Positions 45,219 through 59,788 of a stretch of DNA of 64,000 nt are shown piece after piece (the first letter of the stretch is position 1; the number at the start of each line of letters is the position of its first letter). A program made the translations under genes and the position numbers. The notes under the pieces are model-generated. The model did not search any database. It saw only the letters and a list, made by a program, of their open reading frames with translations, and was not told where the DNA came from. This DNA comes from Prunella strophiata. Taxonomy: Eukaryota; Chordata; Aves; Passeriformes; Prunellidae. The stretch lies in assembly GCA_036583965.1 (NCBI GenBank), contig JAZBQD010000014.1:65750395-65814394 (forward strand), written 5' to 3'.

Positions 45219-48200
45219 GTCTCCAGGCACAGAAAACAAAACAAAGCACAGAAAAATGCATGAGAGGCAGAGGGCCATCACCTCCCTGTTTAGGAGGAAA
45301 ATGAGGCCAAGCTTTGCACGGGTGCAGAGATGCACATTCCCCCTGACAGCATCACAGCTCTGCACTGCCAGAGAGGGAGCTCCAGAGGCAGCTCAGACAG
45401 GGCAGCAAGTCAGGCAGGAGATAAGCTACATCTGCAGGAGAGGAAGGAGAGCAGCCACCACTTCTTCCAGCAGCTGCCTTCCTTCCAAGGCCTGCTGGAT
45501 GTCAGAGTCAGAGGGAGTCATTTGTCCTTCTGCCTCTGGGAACACAGACATCTCACAGGGAAAACTGAAAAGCTGCAGGAATTGGACATGGGCACAAAGG
45601 AACTGAGCCTCCTGCCTCTATACAGCCACCATGGTCTGAATTTTGCTAGAAGCAAGAGCCTGGGAATTTATTTAAGCTCCTTGTGGATCTGTTTTACTAT
45701 CTTATACTACTGAGACTTAAAAATGTGTGTTTTTTTGTTTGGGATCCTGAAGTATTTTGTTTTCCCTTTTGGGACCTTGCAGTGCAAATGCTTAAACTGA
45801 AATTTTAAACCCCTGTGACCCTAATCTTTTTCATGCAAAGAAGCTTTTGCCCTTTTCAAAGCAAAACATCCACAATAATGCAAGAAATCATTGATTGTGG
45901 CATTCCTAAAGCAGACTTGCCACACTGGGTTTTAAAAAGTACAGTATTTCCTTTGAGTAATTTGGAGTTCAAATGCTGGAAAAAAGTAATGAAGTGACAA
46001 ATCCCAACAAAAATATTTCTTGGGAGTCACATCTTCCTCTGCTGGGAGTCTCTCCAGCACCAAAGCACTTAGTTACTTGAAGAAGAGCAAAAAACAAATT
46101 GTGAAACACAGAGATGTATTAAAACTTGAACCTCACATTTAGTAGCTACCTATCCTCTGTTTTACTGGTAGGACTCTTCAAAGATTTATCTTCTTAATCC
46201 AGACAAGCCAACAAAAAAAAGCCAAGGTCAATACTGCCAGCATGGTATGGAAAAAGAAGAGATGATGAGAATAAAAAAAGACTTTCAGGTGCTTTGGCAT
46301 GAGGGCTCATAGAAGGGACTGAAGGAAGAGAGTGCAGGAGGCAGGTGAGGGCATCTGCATTTCCACAAGCAGAACAATGATGGAAAGGGTCAAATTTCAC
46401 CAGGGACATGTTGCAAAATTGGAAAAAATTCAGGGGAATGTGGGTAAAATTATAGGTGGCAACCACATTATGAAGACTCTTGAAGACTGGGATATGTCCC
46501 AATCTGCAGCACAGGTTAAATGCTACCCCAATTTTCAAGTCATTCAGCAAATTCCACTGTATGTGAACTGGAAATTGGGACCACTGCATAAGAAATGAAA
46601 GTTTTCTGTTTTGTTCCATCTCTTGTAATCGAATTTTGTGACAAAATATGAGGAAGAAGGGAGTCAATGTTCTCTTGTCTTCATGTGTTTAGATGTCTTC
46701 CAGCTCCCCAGTCCTTCCAATTTCCCAGTATTTTATTCACATTCTCTTCTACCTTGGACTGTCTGTGTCTGTTTACATAACTTTCAAGACTGGTAAACAT
46801 TACACATCTCATAGCTCCTAAAGAAAATATTATGCAAATGGCTGCTGAGCACCAGTGAGCTCCTGACATTACACACATATGCCACATTAGCATAACAGAA
46901 AACAATTCTGAGATGAGGGGATGTGAACTAAATAAAGATTTTTCCCTCTTAAAACATCAAAGCTGTGCTGGGGCATTTCTCTGTTTTAAAGGAGTGAAGA
47001 GCACTGATATCTGTTGCTGTGGATGGCAGCTCTGAAAGAGGTAAGAACATTAATGAAGAAAGGGAGGGGGTTTAAATACTTCTTTTAAGGCCAAATGGCT
47101 GATTTTGTTTTTGGTTGCACTAAGCAGACATGCAGCAGGAACAGGACACAGCTCAGCATCATCTGTCTCTGATACATGGAAAAGACAGAAATATTTAATG
47201 AGCTGAAAAACAAGTCAGGGAAGCTCTCAGGAATGATGGCAGATCAGTGCCAAGAGGCAGAAGCAGGAGACACAATGAAGAAAATCCAGGAGCTGACAGC
47301 ATTAAAGGATCAACACAGACAGCTGGGTAGACAAAGCAGCAGAAAGGAGAAGGGGAAAGCCAAATCTCCCATTTCTGGAGCTGGGGAGATGCCAGCTGAG
47401 CAGCAGCTTCTGCTGTCACACATCCCCAGGGAATCACTCTGGGCTCAAACCATAACCACTGGTCATCCCCACAGGGAAACCAATGGAGCAAACCCAGACC
47501 CTTCCTTCACATCCAGGCAGGTGTTTCAGGCCAAATCAGCATTGCCACAGTGCTGGGTACAGGGTTGGAGCCTCAGTCCACCTTCAGGAACATGAAGATG
47601 TGCTTCCCCAGATGATCCTGCTGTCTTACAGTTAGCTTCTTTTTGGTTGAGTTATATTTTGCTTTTAATAAGAGAAAAAAATTCAAAGGCTTGTTTCAAA
47701 TGGAGGTTTTAAGAGAAGGTACAGACCAGAACATCTGGAACCTTTTCAGAACACTGTGCCATTACCCTCAGAGAGAACAGCCATGCTAATAAGCCCCCTG
47801 AAAATGCAGCTGCTGGATGCCAAAAACTGCACTCCATGTTCCTGCAAGGAGCTCAGGTGATGGGGATTGCTCTGATACCTTAAGCCTGTTGATCACACTG
47901 TACAAGTCATGAGGGTGCCTGTTCTTCCCAACAGCCTTTATGAAGGGCCAGCCCAGCCCCTTTCCTGAAGTCAAAACCTACAAAGTGCCCTCCTCACAGT
48001 GCAAGCAGGCTGAGATGCACATGAGCAGCTTCACCACAAGACCAGAGTCCTTCTTCCACTGAATCCTGGGCTGAAAACAACTCCGTTCCATTTTTTCACA
48101 CATCCCTCCAGTGTTCATCTTGTTCTGGCCAGCCAGGACTGTGAAGTTTGAGGCTTTTTCTGAAGGAGAGCAGGGTTTCAGTGCAGTATTGCTGACTTTA

Positions 48201-48989
48201 TGTGCTCCTATCACTCTTATTTCACATTGCTCAGTCAGATTTAGATATCTGCCATGGGTAATAATGCAGTTTATGTTTAGCAGAGGGTAACACAAGTCAT
48301 TGTCAGGATTTGGCTACAGAGCTGAGGAATTGCCCTGTCATGTGCTTCTGCCTGAGCAAAAACTGTTCAGAGTGATTCCTATGCTTTATTTTTACTTAAT
48401 TACTGATGATACTGCCTAAAGGCTCCTGAGGCAGCTTATTGCTAATAAGGATATTCTGAAGGCTTTATTGAATATTTTCCAGCCTTTGACTCAAAGGATA
48501 CCAAATAGGTCAAAATTCAATGTGGAAATCTATTGCTTACTTAAATGCTGTGGTCTTGCACAGGTGGCTTTGGTGAGATCTGAAATTACTGGATTTCTGG
48601 CAGAGCAGAGCTGAAAGTTGTGAAATGACCTTTCATAAAAGCACTACAGAAAATGAAAACAGTGAGTGAGGTGGGGTGTACAGGGACCAACCACATATCC
48701 AGGATCCAGCCCAATTTGTATGACAGGGAAGTACAAGAAAATTTTACTTGAAGAGGGATTGGGACTCAGAGCAAGAATTTTAAATCTCAGTAGGATTAAG
48801 ATATTAGTCAGCCACAAACACAGCTCATAATTCAGTGTTTCTGCAAAATGAGAGCAGATTGCCTTGATGCCTCAGATTTTAGCTTTTATATTTTTCACAT
48901 TCTGTGCTGCTTTGGTGTGCAGTTCTGAGCTTCATATTAGGGGATGGTGAGCCCTCTTCACAGAGTAGGGAGACAAAACAATTCCTTCT

Positions 48990-49330
48990 CTAGCTGGGGA
49001 CCAATGATCCAAATTTTGGGCCCAAGAGCACAAACACCATGGGCTGAAGAAAGAAAAACAAGAAGGGTGGGACTTCATAACCTAAATCTATAATTATACA
49101 ATTAACTCCAATTGCTAATAGACCAAAGCTTTAAAAAGTGTGAGACCTCATGACTGGTGACCATTTTGTGACCATTTTGGGTTTATCTTGGGTGCAGCCC
49201 TGGCTGGGCTCTTGTGCTGCCCAAGGTGGATGCATTGAAGCCTTTTAATAAATCCCTACTTTATTCTTTAGCTCAGTCCAGTCTCTGTTCTAGGTCACCC
49301 TTCACAAGGCATCAGCCTCAGACAGGCTTT
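48990..49330 (+). mobile_element. LTR-like element, single copy
   Basis: In + orientation there is 'agctttaaaaagtg' as TATA-like box near 49130, then a duplicated 'gaccattttg' pair, 'ttttaataaatccc' as poly(A) signal near 49245, and a U5-like 'tctttagctcagtccagtct' segment ending near 'cccttcaca'. Ends and duplication are not determined. Antisense to CAMK1D. Confidence 0.5.
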
Positions 49331-50499
49331 CTAACATTTTTTTTCTAACTTTCCAAGCATCTTGAAAGTCTAAGTTCCAGCTGCAGAAATAACCAAAGCT
49401 TTTGTGGGACCACCCCTCATGGAAAGTCCCTCAGTGAGACCCAATTCCCAAACATCCAAAATCTCTTCAGAAGGATTTGCTGAGTGACTGGAGTCACCTC
49501 CTGGTGGGTGCCCAGTGTAGGGACACACCTCAGGGCTGGCTCATTTTCAGGCAGGTTTGAACAGCTCCTACATCAAAACTGAGTTGTTATTATATAAGGC
49601 TAAGAGCTGACCAGCCCAAATCCATGATGTTTAAAATTATAAATCACTAATGGCTTCTTGGGATCCTTGCCCATGATCACACACATCACTCAGGGTTTTG
49701 AAAACACCACTTCTTCTCCACACTCACCATGGGTTCAGACCCATGCAGGTCAGTCCTCACACCTAATTTGCAGTGACATGAGCCACACAAGCTGCCTCAC
49801 CTTTCCCATTCCAGGTGCTATCTAAAAGTTGGGTGTCTAGTCCCAGCCCATCACCCAAACTCTTTCCATAAGAAATGGGCATAAGAATGGTGAGCAATAA
49901 GAAAATGCAAGACCTTCTCAGAAGAGGTTGAATTGTCCAGATCCCCTTCTCAGTAAGCAAACATTTAGATTGGCCTCTTCACAAAAGTGGCTCAGATAAT
50001 TGGGTTAAATTATCTTAACCATGAGCTTTTCATCACAGGGCCAAAATCTCTGACAAAACTCCTGAAAAAATAAGAACTCAGAGCTCTTGACAGTAATTTA
50101 ATCTGCAAGGCAGAGCTTTAAAAGCTGAAGTCCTAAATTGGTCATGTACATTTTAGATATAGTCTAATTTGAAAAGTAATATTTTGATTTTCAGAAAGAA
50201 AACCGATATTTGTTAAGGAATTTAATTATAATTACACCCTTCCTTATTCAATAAAAAAATTCCAGACCACATAAACAGGCTTTTAGTGTCATGGATACTA
50301 CTGTTCTTTGCAGATGAAAATAAGAAAAGTTGAGATAAAAAATGAAGCACAAGGAGTTGAGAGTATATCCTGATCAAGGAAATTAGACAGAAATGCCAGG
50401 GGGTTTGCATACTTGGGCAGAAGACACGAGTTAAGATCAGGGCTGCTTCTGAGTCAGAAGCTTGTCCAGCACTTTGAAAAGTGGGATCTGACTGGACCC

Positions 50500-51125
50500 A
50501 TTTCTGGAGATGAAGTATAAATAGTAGCAGATGCCAATGACTTCTTACCAGAGCCCTGGGTGCCTTTGACAGGTGATATGTACCTAAACATCTTCCAGCA
50601 ATTTAAAAGCAAAGTGGTTAAACTTGAGAGGAATAGTGGAGTTGTCTTTACAAACAAGCTGTGGGTCTGCTGGTAGATAAAGCTAGCAGTGGGAGATAAA
50701 AGAAACAATGGGGAGGATTCCACTGATTGATGAATGGGAAGAGATATTTGCTTTTACAAATAAACTCTAGGTTTGCTGATAAATGAAATTAGACATTGTA
50801 AGATGCAAGAAACAATAGGAAAGAGAATCCCTAAGTTCTGTAAGAATTAAAAATTAAAAGAGAGGGTTATACATTAGAGGGAAATCTCTGGTATCAGGTG
50901 TTTTGGGAAGTCTGTATATTTTAAGTACCTCAACCAGTGGGGAAAGAGAGAGGGAAATGCAGCTGGGAAATTGGGATAAAAAGGAGAATGTGTCCTCCAA
51001 AAATTAGAGAGACCCCAGGGGATGGCCCCATGGACTCTCCCTTTATTTGAATAAAGTAAAAGGACTCCTCTGTCTCCTTTTTGGACATAAACCTCTGATG
51101 TTTGTGGATTAATTTTCCTAACAAA
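50500..51125 (+). mobile_element. LTR-like element with internal duplication
   Basis: The 3' part has an LTR layout: 'gggataaaaaggag' as TATA box near 50972, 'gaataaagtaaaagg' as poly(A) signal near 51050, then a U5-like stretch ending near 'ttttcctaaca'. The 5' part contains two diverged tandem copies of about 105 bp (roughly 50628-50717 and 50733-50826) sharing 'tttacaaa(c/t)aa', 'ctg(c/a)t' and 'aagaaacaat' blocks. The left boundary is uncertain. Antisense to CAMK1D. Confidence 0.5.
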
Positions 51126-51586
51126 CTGATAAAAATAATCAATTCTACTAAGATCTTAGAAAACAGAGTGTTCTACCTATCCCTGAAGAAAAGCACCAGG
51201 AAATTAGTTTTAAGTGATGGATCTCTTGAGTGTTACTTCACCTGAGGTAAAATAAGTGGGAAAGAAAAAGCAAAACACAGAAAGAAGTGGCACACAGGGC
51301 ACTGGATGGGTTGGGGCTGTGGCATTTGTCTGCCCTAGCCAGGCTGAGGACTTTTATCCCTGCTGTGCCATTAGGAGGAATGGAGGGCACTGGGCAGGTG
51401 CTGCAAGCTGGAGTGACACTGGAAGACATGAAAGCTTTTGGATGTGGGCAAGTTGCAGACCACCTATGCAGAAGCCACAACATCAGGTGTGACACTCAAG
51501 GAGGGCCATTTGTGGGCATCACCACAGTGAGTGGCAAAAAAACCCTTCTGAGCTTGGAAAATGCTGTGTGAGCAACCTATTACATT

Positions 51587-51601
51587 AAAAAAAAAAAAAA
51601 A
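51587..51601. repeat. A15 homopolymer
   Basis: Fifteen A on the + strand in a CAMK1D intron. Confidence 0.9.
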
Positions 51602-53226
51602 GTACAGCACTAAAGAGGAGCTGCATCCTGATGCAGACAAAAAAAAATAAATTAAATAGAAGCAAATATTTAAAGCTGTTTTCTTTGTGAAGGAGGGGGA
51701 AAAGTCCTGTCAGCACTTTCAGAAATAAGTGGCCATGACCTCTTGAACCAGGATGAGTAAATCCTGTGTTCAGCAAGGTAACAACAAGGCTGGAGGCACT
51801 TGTGCAGCCATCAGAGGCCAGACCATGGGTAATGAGAGCTCTCAAACATTCTCTCAAAGCACTACAGCTCCTGTCACAGGCTCCAAGAGCTTCCTCTCCA
51901 AAATTGCAAGTTTTCTCATGTAAATAGCAATGAGAGGCTGCATGAGATCACTCAGAGACCAAGCAGTCACTCCCTCATTTTCCCCAGCACTTCAGCAAAC
52001 ATCATCTGAGCTTTCCTGTGTCTTGAGACTCATTCTAGCCAGTGCTCATTCCAGAGCAAAATAAACCATGTTTGATAGGGACAGAAGAGCTGACAGCAAA
52101 AGTTATGAAAATTGCTGCCTCAGCTCCATTCCTGCTACTGCTTTGGAAGAAGATTTCCAGTCTGGTGTGATTACACAAGACTGCTACTCAGAGTGAATCC
52201 TGGCCCATGTCTTAAAATAAAACATTGATGGGAAAAGCACAGAAATCTGTTCCTTTTCCTGATTTTATTGGGATAGAGTGTGTCTGCACAGTGTGAATTA
52301 TATGAAGATAATGCCCATAAAAAGTACCTGTGACAAATCTGTATCACTGTGTCATAAGCACCTAATCTGAGTTGTTGGACCATGATATCATCAGAGCTAT
52401 GAAAAGAGGTGAGGTGGCAGCTGCAAAGTAAAAAGAACTTCTGACAGCTGGAAAGCATCCAGTCTTTCCTGCTGGAAAGGTCTGAGAGAAATCTATCCAC
52501 TGTCAGTTTCATGGATTTCATGGATACCCCAGAGTTTCATTTTCCTGGTGCAGCAGGGGGCACAGGCTTGCTGGATGTCTTGTACACAAAGGGAGCCTTT
52601 TAAATGTGTTTGCTCAAACAGACCTCATCCTCACCTGCCATCTAATGCTCACTTTCAGCTACTTAATTTGTTTTTCAAGGTAAACATACTGATAATAGGT
52701 GGCCTTGTACAATCACTACCAAATGGACAGAGAGCAAAGAATAAATGACAGAAAACAATTTGACACTGTCCAGGAAGTCCCAAGGATCTAAAAAGCTTTT
52801 GCATTTGGACATCTGAGTCAGTAACTTAATGTGATTGTAACAGAGGATTACTGAATATACTGAATAAATGCAGCTCTTTGATTTTACTGTCCTCTGTCAG
52901 AGGAATCTGGCAAATGCTCTTCTTTATGATTAAAATAATTCATTTCATTAGGTAAAGCTTCTTGGTTTCCCAGGCGTTTGCAGAAGCAACACATTTGAAG
53001 CTATTCTTCCCATGCTCCTGGTGTAGCTACAGCAGGGTCTTTGGGAACACTCATTCCTCAAAGGACTGAAAACATGAAAGTGAATCCCACAAACCCAGAG
53101 CTGGATTGCAGAATTGTACCCCAAAGGGGAAGAGCACCAAGACAGAGCACAGGCAAACATTAAATTCTAACAAATATCTGTAAAATCTCACATGCACCAT
53201 GTACCAGCACCAGAAAATGAGTACTA

Positions 53227-53388
<162 letters not shown>

Positions 53389-54280
53389 CTAGAAAGAGAA
53401 TAAGCACAAAGAGTTTTGAACATGTGAGTTCAGTAACAACACCTGGTGGCCCATGCACTGCATTTAACACAATCCCCTTGTCACACCATCCACAAACATA
53501 ATTTGGTTGCCCTAAGCCTAAAGAGTTGTTCTTAAAATCCTACATGGAGATCCTCTCCAGACTCTGTATGGCAAAAATGGAAGACCTTGACACCTGAGCT
53601 TTGAGCAACTTTTCTGGGGCAACAAACTTCTCCTCTGGCACCTCAAATAAGACCTAAGGCTCATCCCTTACTTGTGAGATATGTCTGATGTATTATCACT
53701 TCAGAGTGGTGAAACAGAAGGATTCATTTGAAAGCAGGTAAATATGGCAAATCCAAGTAGTGTGCTAAAAAATTTTGTACAGTATTTGAAAAAAGAAAAA
53801 GGAAAACAGGAGGTATTAGAGAATTTTTGTATGTTCTTCACTAGAAACAAACTGTTTTGAGAGAGGAAATGCCTTTACAGTTAACAGAATTGAAGCAAGG
53901 ATATTTCAGCTAGAGCTGATTAGGAAAAAATGCTGAAGGAAAAATGTGCTATAGCACTAAGCACTGCAACTTGTTTATGGCAAGAGAAAACAAGGATCAC
54001 TCCACAAAGCCCTGTAACTTTTTAAACCAGAGTCAGGCAGCTTGGAGAGCCCAGCCAGCCTCCATCTGCTCCAGACAGTCCTGCATCCATGTATTTTGTG
54101 TGCTGCTGCTGCTGCACAGCAGAGCTCTTGCTGGGTGCTGTCAGAGCCCATTTCTTCCCCTACTTAACATCTGGGCTCCTGGAAGGGGCCACATCCTGCA
54201 GCACTCAGCCTGGTGGCAATGGGTTTTGGACTTTTGGGATCTTGATCTATAAAAGTGATAGGTACCCAATGTTTCCAGAT

Positions 54281-54582
54281 TGTTGCCCTGATTTTTTAAG
54301 TTTCTCTAAAGCCTTCTGATGTTTACATTCTTGTGCAGAACTTTCTCACACACTTTTTGTAAATAACTTATTGTTTTGTCTTCCTCTATGGGGGAAGAGC
54401 AACTTGATGGACTGTTGGGTTGTCCAGTGGCATTGAGGAGGTGGCACTGTCACCCTCCAATGACACTGGGATTTCAGAAAACTATAAATGGAGTCAGAAT
54501 TCAATAAACTTCCTCTTTTTGCTCTCTCACACCTTACAAAGAGCTGCTGTCCACGTTGTGTTGTTTGTGCTTTACAGCAGCA
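54281..54582 (+). mobile_element. Solo LTR, family A copy 3 (ERV-derived)
   Basis: A 302-bp element with TG...CA ends, flanked by a near-perfect 6-bp duplication ('ccagat' at 54275-54280, 'ccagag' at 54583-54588). A TATA box 'tataaat' at 54483-54489 and an AATAAA at 54503-54508 lie only about 20 bp apart. Very similar to copies 1 and 2; no internal sequence. It lies in a CAMK1D intron in antisense orientation. Confidence 0.9.
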
Positions 54583-57149
54583 CCAGAGAGCCTTGGTGGA
54601 GTCTTCTGCCCAAGCTGGCACAAATGCTGACACAGAGCCTGCTGTGTGCTCCAAAATGGTGAGGAGCAGCTGTGGCCACACAACATCCTCTGGGACACAT
54701 CCAAGCTTGGATTTGTAAGGAGGAGAATCTGCAGCTCAGCAGCACCAGCATCCATCTTCCCTTCTCTATCTGCTCTGGGGAAAGGGGGGATGAAGGGGTG
54801 CTGGAGGGTGATGTCCCTGGTCAGGAGGTTAAAGCATTTCCTGGCTCCCCAGCCCCAAGTGATGCTTCACCCACAGCACATGTGGAGACATGGCACACAA
54901 AGGCCATGAGAGGATCTGCAAGGCACAGCCACAGCTGAGGGCCAGCAGGGCTGAGGTAAAAAGGGAAAGGATTTGGTTCCTAAAAATAAATAAGCAGTTG
55001 TACCATTTATGTTTCTTTCTCAGGATAACTTGCAAGTCCAGTGCTTTAATTGGACTTTATAGTGTTGACACTCTTTTAGGGACTGCAGTTTCCTGCTATG
55101 CTCTGCCCTAGGCTGGAGTCACTCCTGATTTTTACTACTGCTCTTGTGATCTGCTGAGGTGTTGGCAGACTTGGAATTAAAGGAAAAGCAGTTATTTCCT
55201 AACAATTTCTGATAACTCACCTCAGGTTCCCACATACATTTAGTAAGGTCAAGAAATCCACGCATTTAAAAGTCAAACTTGTTTAAAAGAATTCTGTTTC
55301 CTCAAGCTGGTTAATTCAAAAAGCATTAACAAGGTGGCTCTGTACCAAGTGGAGCTTCTTGAGCCTTTCAGTCCTTTTGTGCATCCTGGAGCTGCCCCAG
55401 ACATCACCTGCTGCCATCTCTTCTAATCTGCTCTTGCATTACTTAGATTAGAGACTTGGAGCCCAGACCTGCTTTTACCAACTGTAGCAAGTACTATTTT
55501 GGTATATGAATTAACACATAATTGCAATAAATAATTGTTATGGATGTTTCATGGATTGTATTTTTGTAGAGTGGATTCTTTCCCAGAGTTTCATTTTGAA
55601 CCTTACACTTATTTTGATATTTTGAAATCATAAAAAGTCTTATTATATCTCTGTTTTTCTCATCATGGTATGTTTTTGCTAACAGAAATTCACAGCAGGT
55701 GTTCCTCATATACTGTATTTTATGAGTCATTTTGACAATTGATATGGTACTGACAAAAATCTGCAAACAAAAGAGAGAAAAAGAGCTACTCTTTGCTACA
55801 AAATACCACTGGAGAAGGTTGGTTTGATCTAAATTCAGCTTGGCCTTACATAAACTCTGAAAGTAATTTGTACATGAATTTAATTCCCAAGTCACCAGAT
55901 TCCATATTTTATTACAGGAACTTTAAAATAAGATTATTTTTTAAAATGAGAGGTATAACCTGCTTTAGATTATAAATACAAGAATACCAAGACCTTGTAC
56001 AATGGAATGTCTTAATTAAGAGGTCTTGGACCTCACTCCAAAAATGCTGGTGGCAGAAAGAAGCCTGAAATTATTTACTAAAAGTTGAATTTGGGAGCAA
56101 GATGGCCATGTTAAAATACAGCACTTCCATACTGGAATTCTGTGGAGCTCTTAGAAATATGAGAATCTTTCTATGTACTTCAGCATAAGGGTAGGAAATG
56201 AGCAGGAGCTGAGGGCAAGATGTGGAGACTGTAGGAGATGAAGCCTAAGCTGTGCCTCCTTACAGGAAACCCATTGTTTGGGGCTGTCTGGACTGGACTG
56301 CAGTGCCTCTTGACTCTATTAGTGTTCATTAAACCTTTTTATAAGGCTTATATAAGGCTCATAACTTGTAGCCAAATTCCACTCTCTTTACAGGGGGAAA
56401 ATACAAGCTCTGCCTCAACATCCAAGGAAACTCCTGTTTGGAGCATCCCTCCAAGATACAGCCAGAGGTGTTATTTCCATCACTGAAGTCTTCACTTCTG
56501 GCAGTGAATTTTGGCAGAATTAACTAGCTCAGGGAACTGAACCCACAGTTTTCTTTTGAAATTTGCATCTTTTTCTAGTATCTTCTGCTAATTTATTACT
56601 TAAAACACTAAGTGCTATCAAATCCAAGCCTTTCTGCTTATCTTAGTGGTACTTAACATACTGGAAGAAGACAATAAAACAATAATGTTTAGGGGCTTTT
56701 TTTACCTGAAAAGCTGACAGGTTTAGATGTGACAATATGGTGCAGCTGAAAGGAAAATCATCTAAATATCACATTGGCACACAATGGTGCTTGGAAGAAC
56801 CCTTGCTGTTAACAAAAACACTGCTCAAAAAAATAGGAAAGCACTCAACTTTCCCCCACTATTGTTACCAGTTATTATTAAATAAAAGTAAATATAGCAC
56901 AGCAAACTTGCAAAATACTTCATAGCAGTGAACACACCTCAGCTGAGATGGGGTTTCTGCCTCAATGTAACATTTTGGGTCTTAATGGCTTTTCCTCACA
57001 TCATACATGCAAAGCTCCCACTGTAACTGCAGAGTCCTCATTAAAACCAATTCCATGGGTGCTGGAACCCAGGGCACAGGGAATATTTCTCTGCCTGTCC
57101 TGAGAAGTCCTGATCCCCAGGGGAGCACTGCTTTTAACCTTTGTCTATG

Positions 57150-57924
<775 letters not shown>

Positions 57925-57984
57925 TCATTAAAGGATGGTCATTAGACACAGAGCAGGTCTGCTTGTGACCCCGCTGTCCCAGGG

Positions 57985-58403
57985 AGGGCCACGAGGATGG
58001 TGAAGGGTCTGGAAGAGAAGCTTTATGTGCAGGGGCTGGGGTCACTCAGACTGGCCAGCCTGGAGGGAAAACCTCACTGTGCTCTTCAACATTCTCATGA
58101 GGAGCAGTGGAGGGACAGGCACTGGTCACTTCTCTGGTGCCCAGTGACCCAAGGGAATGGCCTGAAACTGAGTCAGGGGAAGTTTAAGTTGCATATCAGA
58201 AAAAGTTTCTTCACCCAGAGGGTGGTTGGGCACTGAACAGGCTCCCCAGGGCAGTGGTCACAGCACTGAGCCTGACAGAGTTCAAAAGCATTTGGACAAT
58301 GCTCTCAGGCACAGGGTGTGATTGGGATGCCCTGTGCAGGGCCAGCTGGACTCAATGATCCTGATGGGTCCCTTCCAACTCAGCATACTCTATGGTTCTG
58401 TGA
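57985..58403 (+). mobile_element. CR1 LINE 3' end
   Basis: Follows the CR1 3' UTR closely: 'gactggccagcctggaggga', 'gggaatggcctgaaactgag', 'gtttcttcacccagagggtg', 'ggcagtggtcacagcactga', 'gactcaatgatcctgatggg', and it ends with the tail 'actctatggttctgtgaa'. It is 5'-truncated, relatively young by eye, antisense to CAMK1D, and begins about 115 bp from the exon acceptor at 57868. Confidence 0.92.
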
Positions 58404-59730
58404 ATTGAGTTTGATTTTCTCCAAGGACTGGTCAGGCTGAAATGGAAAATCCATCACACATCAGGGAGTGGTCAAAGACCCACCAGCACTTGCAGAGGAA
58501 TCACAATCACACCCCAGCAGGAGCCAGGAGAGCAGACCCTGCTTTCCATGCTGTCCCACCCTAGAGAACCTTGCATAGGCAGTTCCATCTGCTGGGGCTG
58601 GCCCACTCAGGCTGTAAAGCTCCCACCTTTCATGATCCCTTGGGGTTCACTTTTCACTCCACTGACCAAGGCTTGGTGTTTGCCCCTGGAGGAACAGTCC
58701 CATTCTTTCCCCACTAGAGAGTGAAATGCTTTCAGGAATTGCTGCCACTACCTATAGAGCATTAGTTTATTAAAGTAGCCTGCACCTCTGACAATTTAAA
58801 ATGCTCTCAGAGGTCCCCTCCTTTACTCACACATGTATGGTCATCTATCTGCTCTTTAGGCAGAGCACAGCCTCTGCCTGGCACTGGTAGGAGACAGTTA
58901 TTGATGAGGAACACAGATTATCAGTGCAGTTCATCACCAGATGACACAAATGAGGAAAGGATTCCACAACTCAAAGAGGAAAGAAAATAAAACCTTGACA
59001 TCCCACTATTTAATGTCTGCTGTACTGCACTTTTCCCCTGCCTTGCTAGAAATAACACGTTCTGAACCCAATTTTAAATAAAGAATGGCACATTAAAACT
59101 CTCTGGAGGAGTATCTGAGGAAACAAAAGAGGAAAGAAATGTCTGAGTAATTGAAATAATAAAACTGTCAGCAAAAAACTGCCCTACTAGGGTAAATAAA
59201 AGATTTCCATTTTAGCAAGCAAAACCTATTAAAAAATAAAATGTATGTGATATGTTTCTTCAGCAAGTTGCACCACTTAGCATATCATAAATAGAACAGT
59301 AAAACTTTCTTTAAAAACAAACCTAATAAAGGCAAAATAACAAATGATTACAGTCATTAAATGCATATGGACTGAGAGCTTGCCATTACATGAACACTAG
59401 GTAATTCAGCCACTCCAGGCAATAATCTGCTTGAATAATAAAATGAAGTCACTTCCTAGGAAGGCTTGGAGCCTGAATGGCAGAGAATGCTACCACTAAA
59501 AATGAACACATTCAGCTTCAAAAATGAAAAGCAACCTTGGAAGAAAAAGAAAGAAACCAGATAATCCTTCTATTAAGTGCTAGGCAAACATAACAAGCAG
59601 CTTACTAACTTATTGGCACTGTACTGAAACTGCAGGAAAGGTGAAGTTCACCCAGGGTCTGAAGTCTACCAGTAGCCTGAATTAAGTCCCCTTTGTTCCT
59701 AGTTTCTCAAAACAGGAGTTGTATTTCTCA

Positions 59731-59788
59731 CATATACATATTTTATTATTTATATAAATATAATTTATATATATATGTGTGTGTGTGA
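59731..59788. repeat. TA/TG microsatellite
   Basis: An AT-rich alternating tract (TATATA with ATTT interruptions) followed by a short TG run. Confidence 0.85.

Noticed and set aside
47176..47595. 139-codon open frame beginning MEKTEIFNELKNK
   Set aside because: Single frame within a CAMK1D intron without recognised domains or splice signals; the hydrophilic start looks protein-like but the rest does not.
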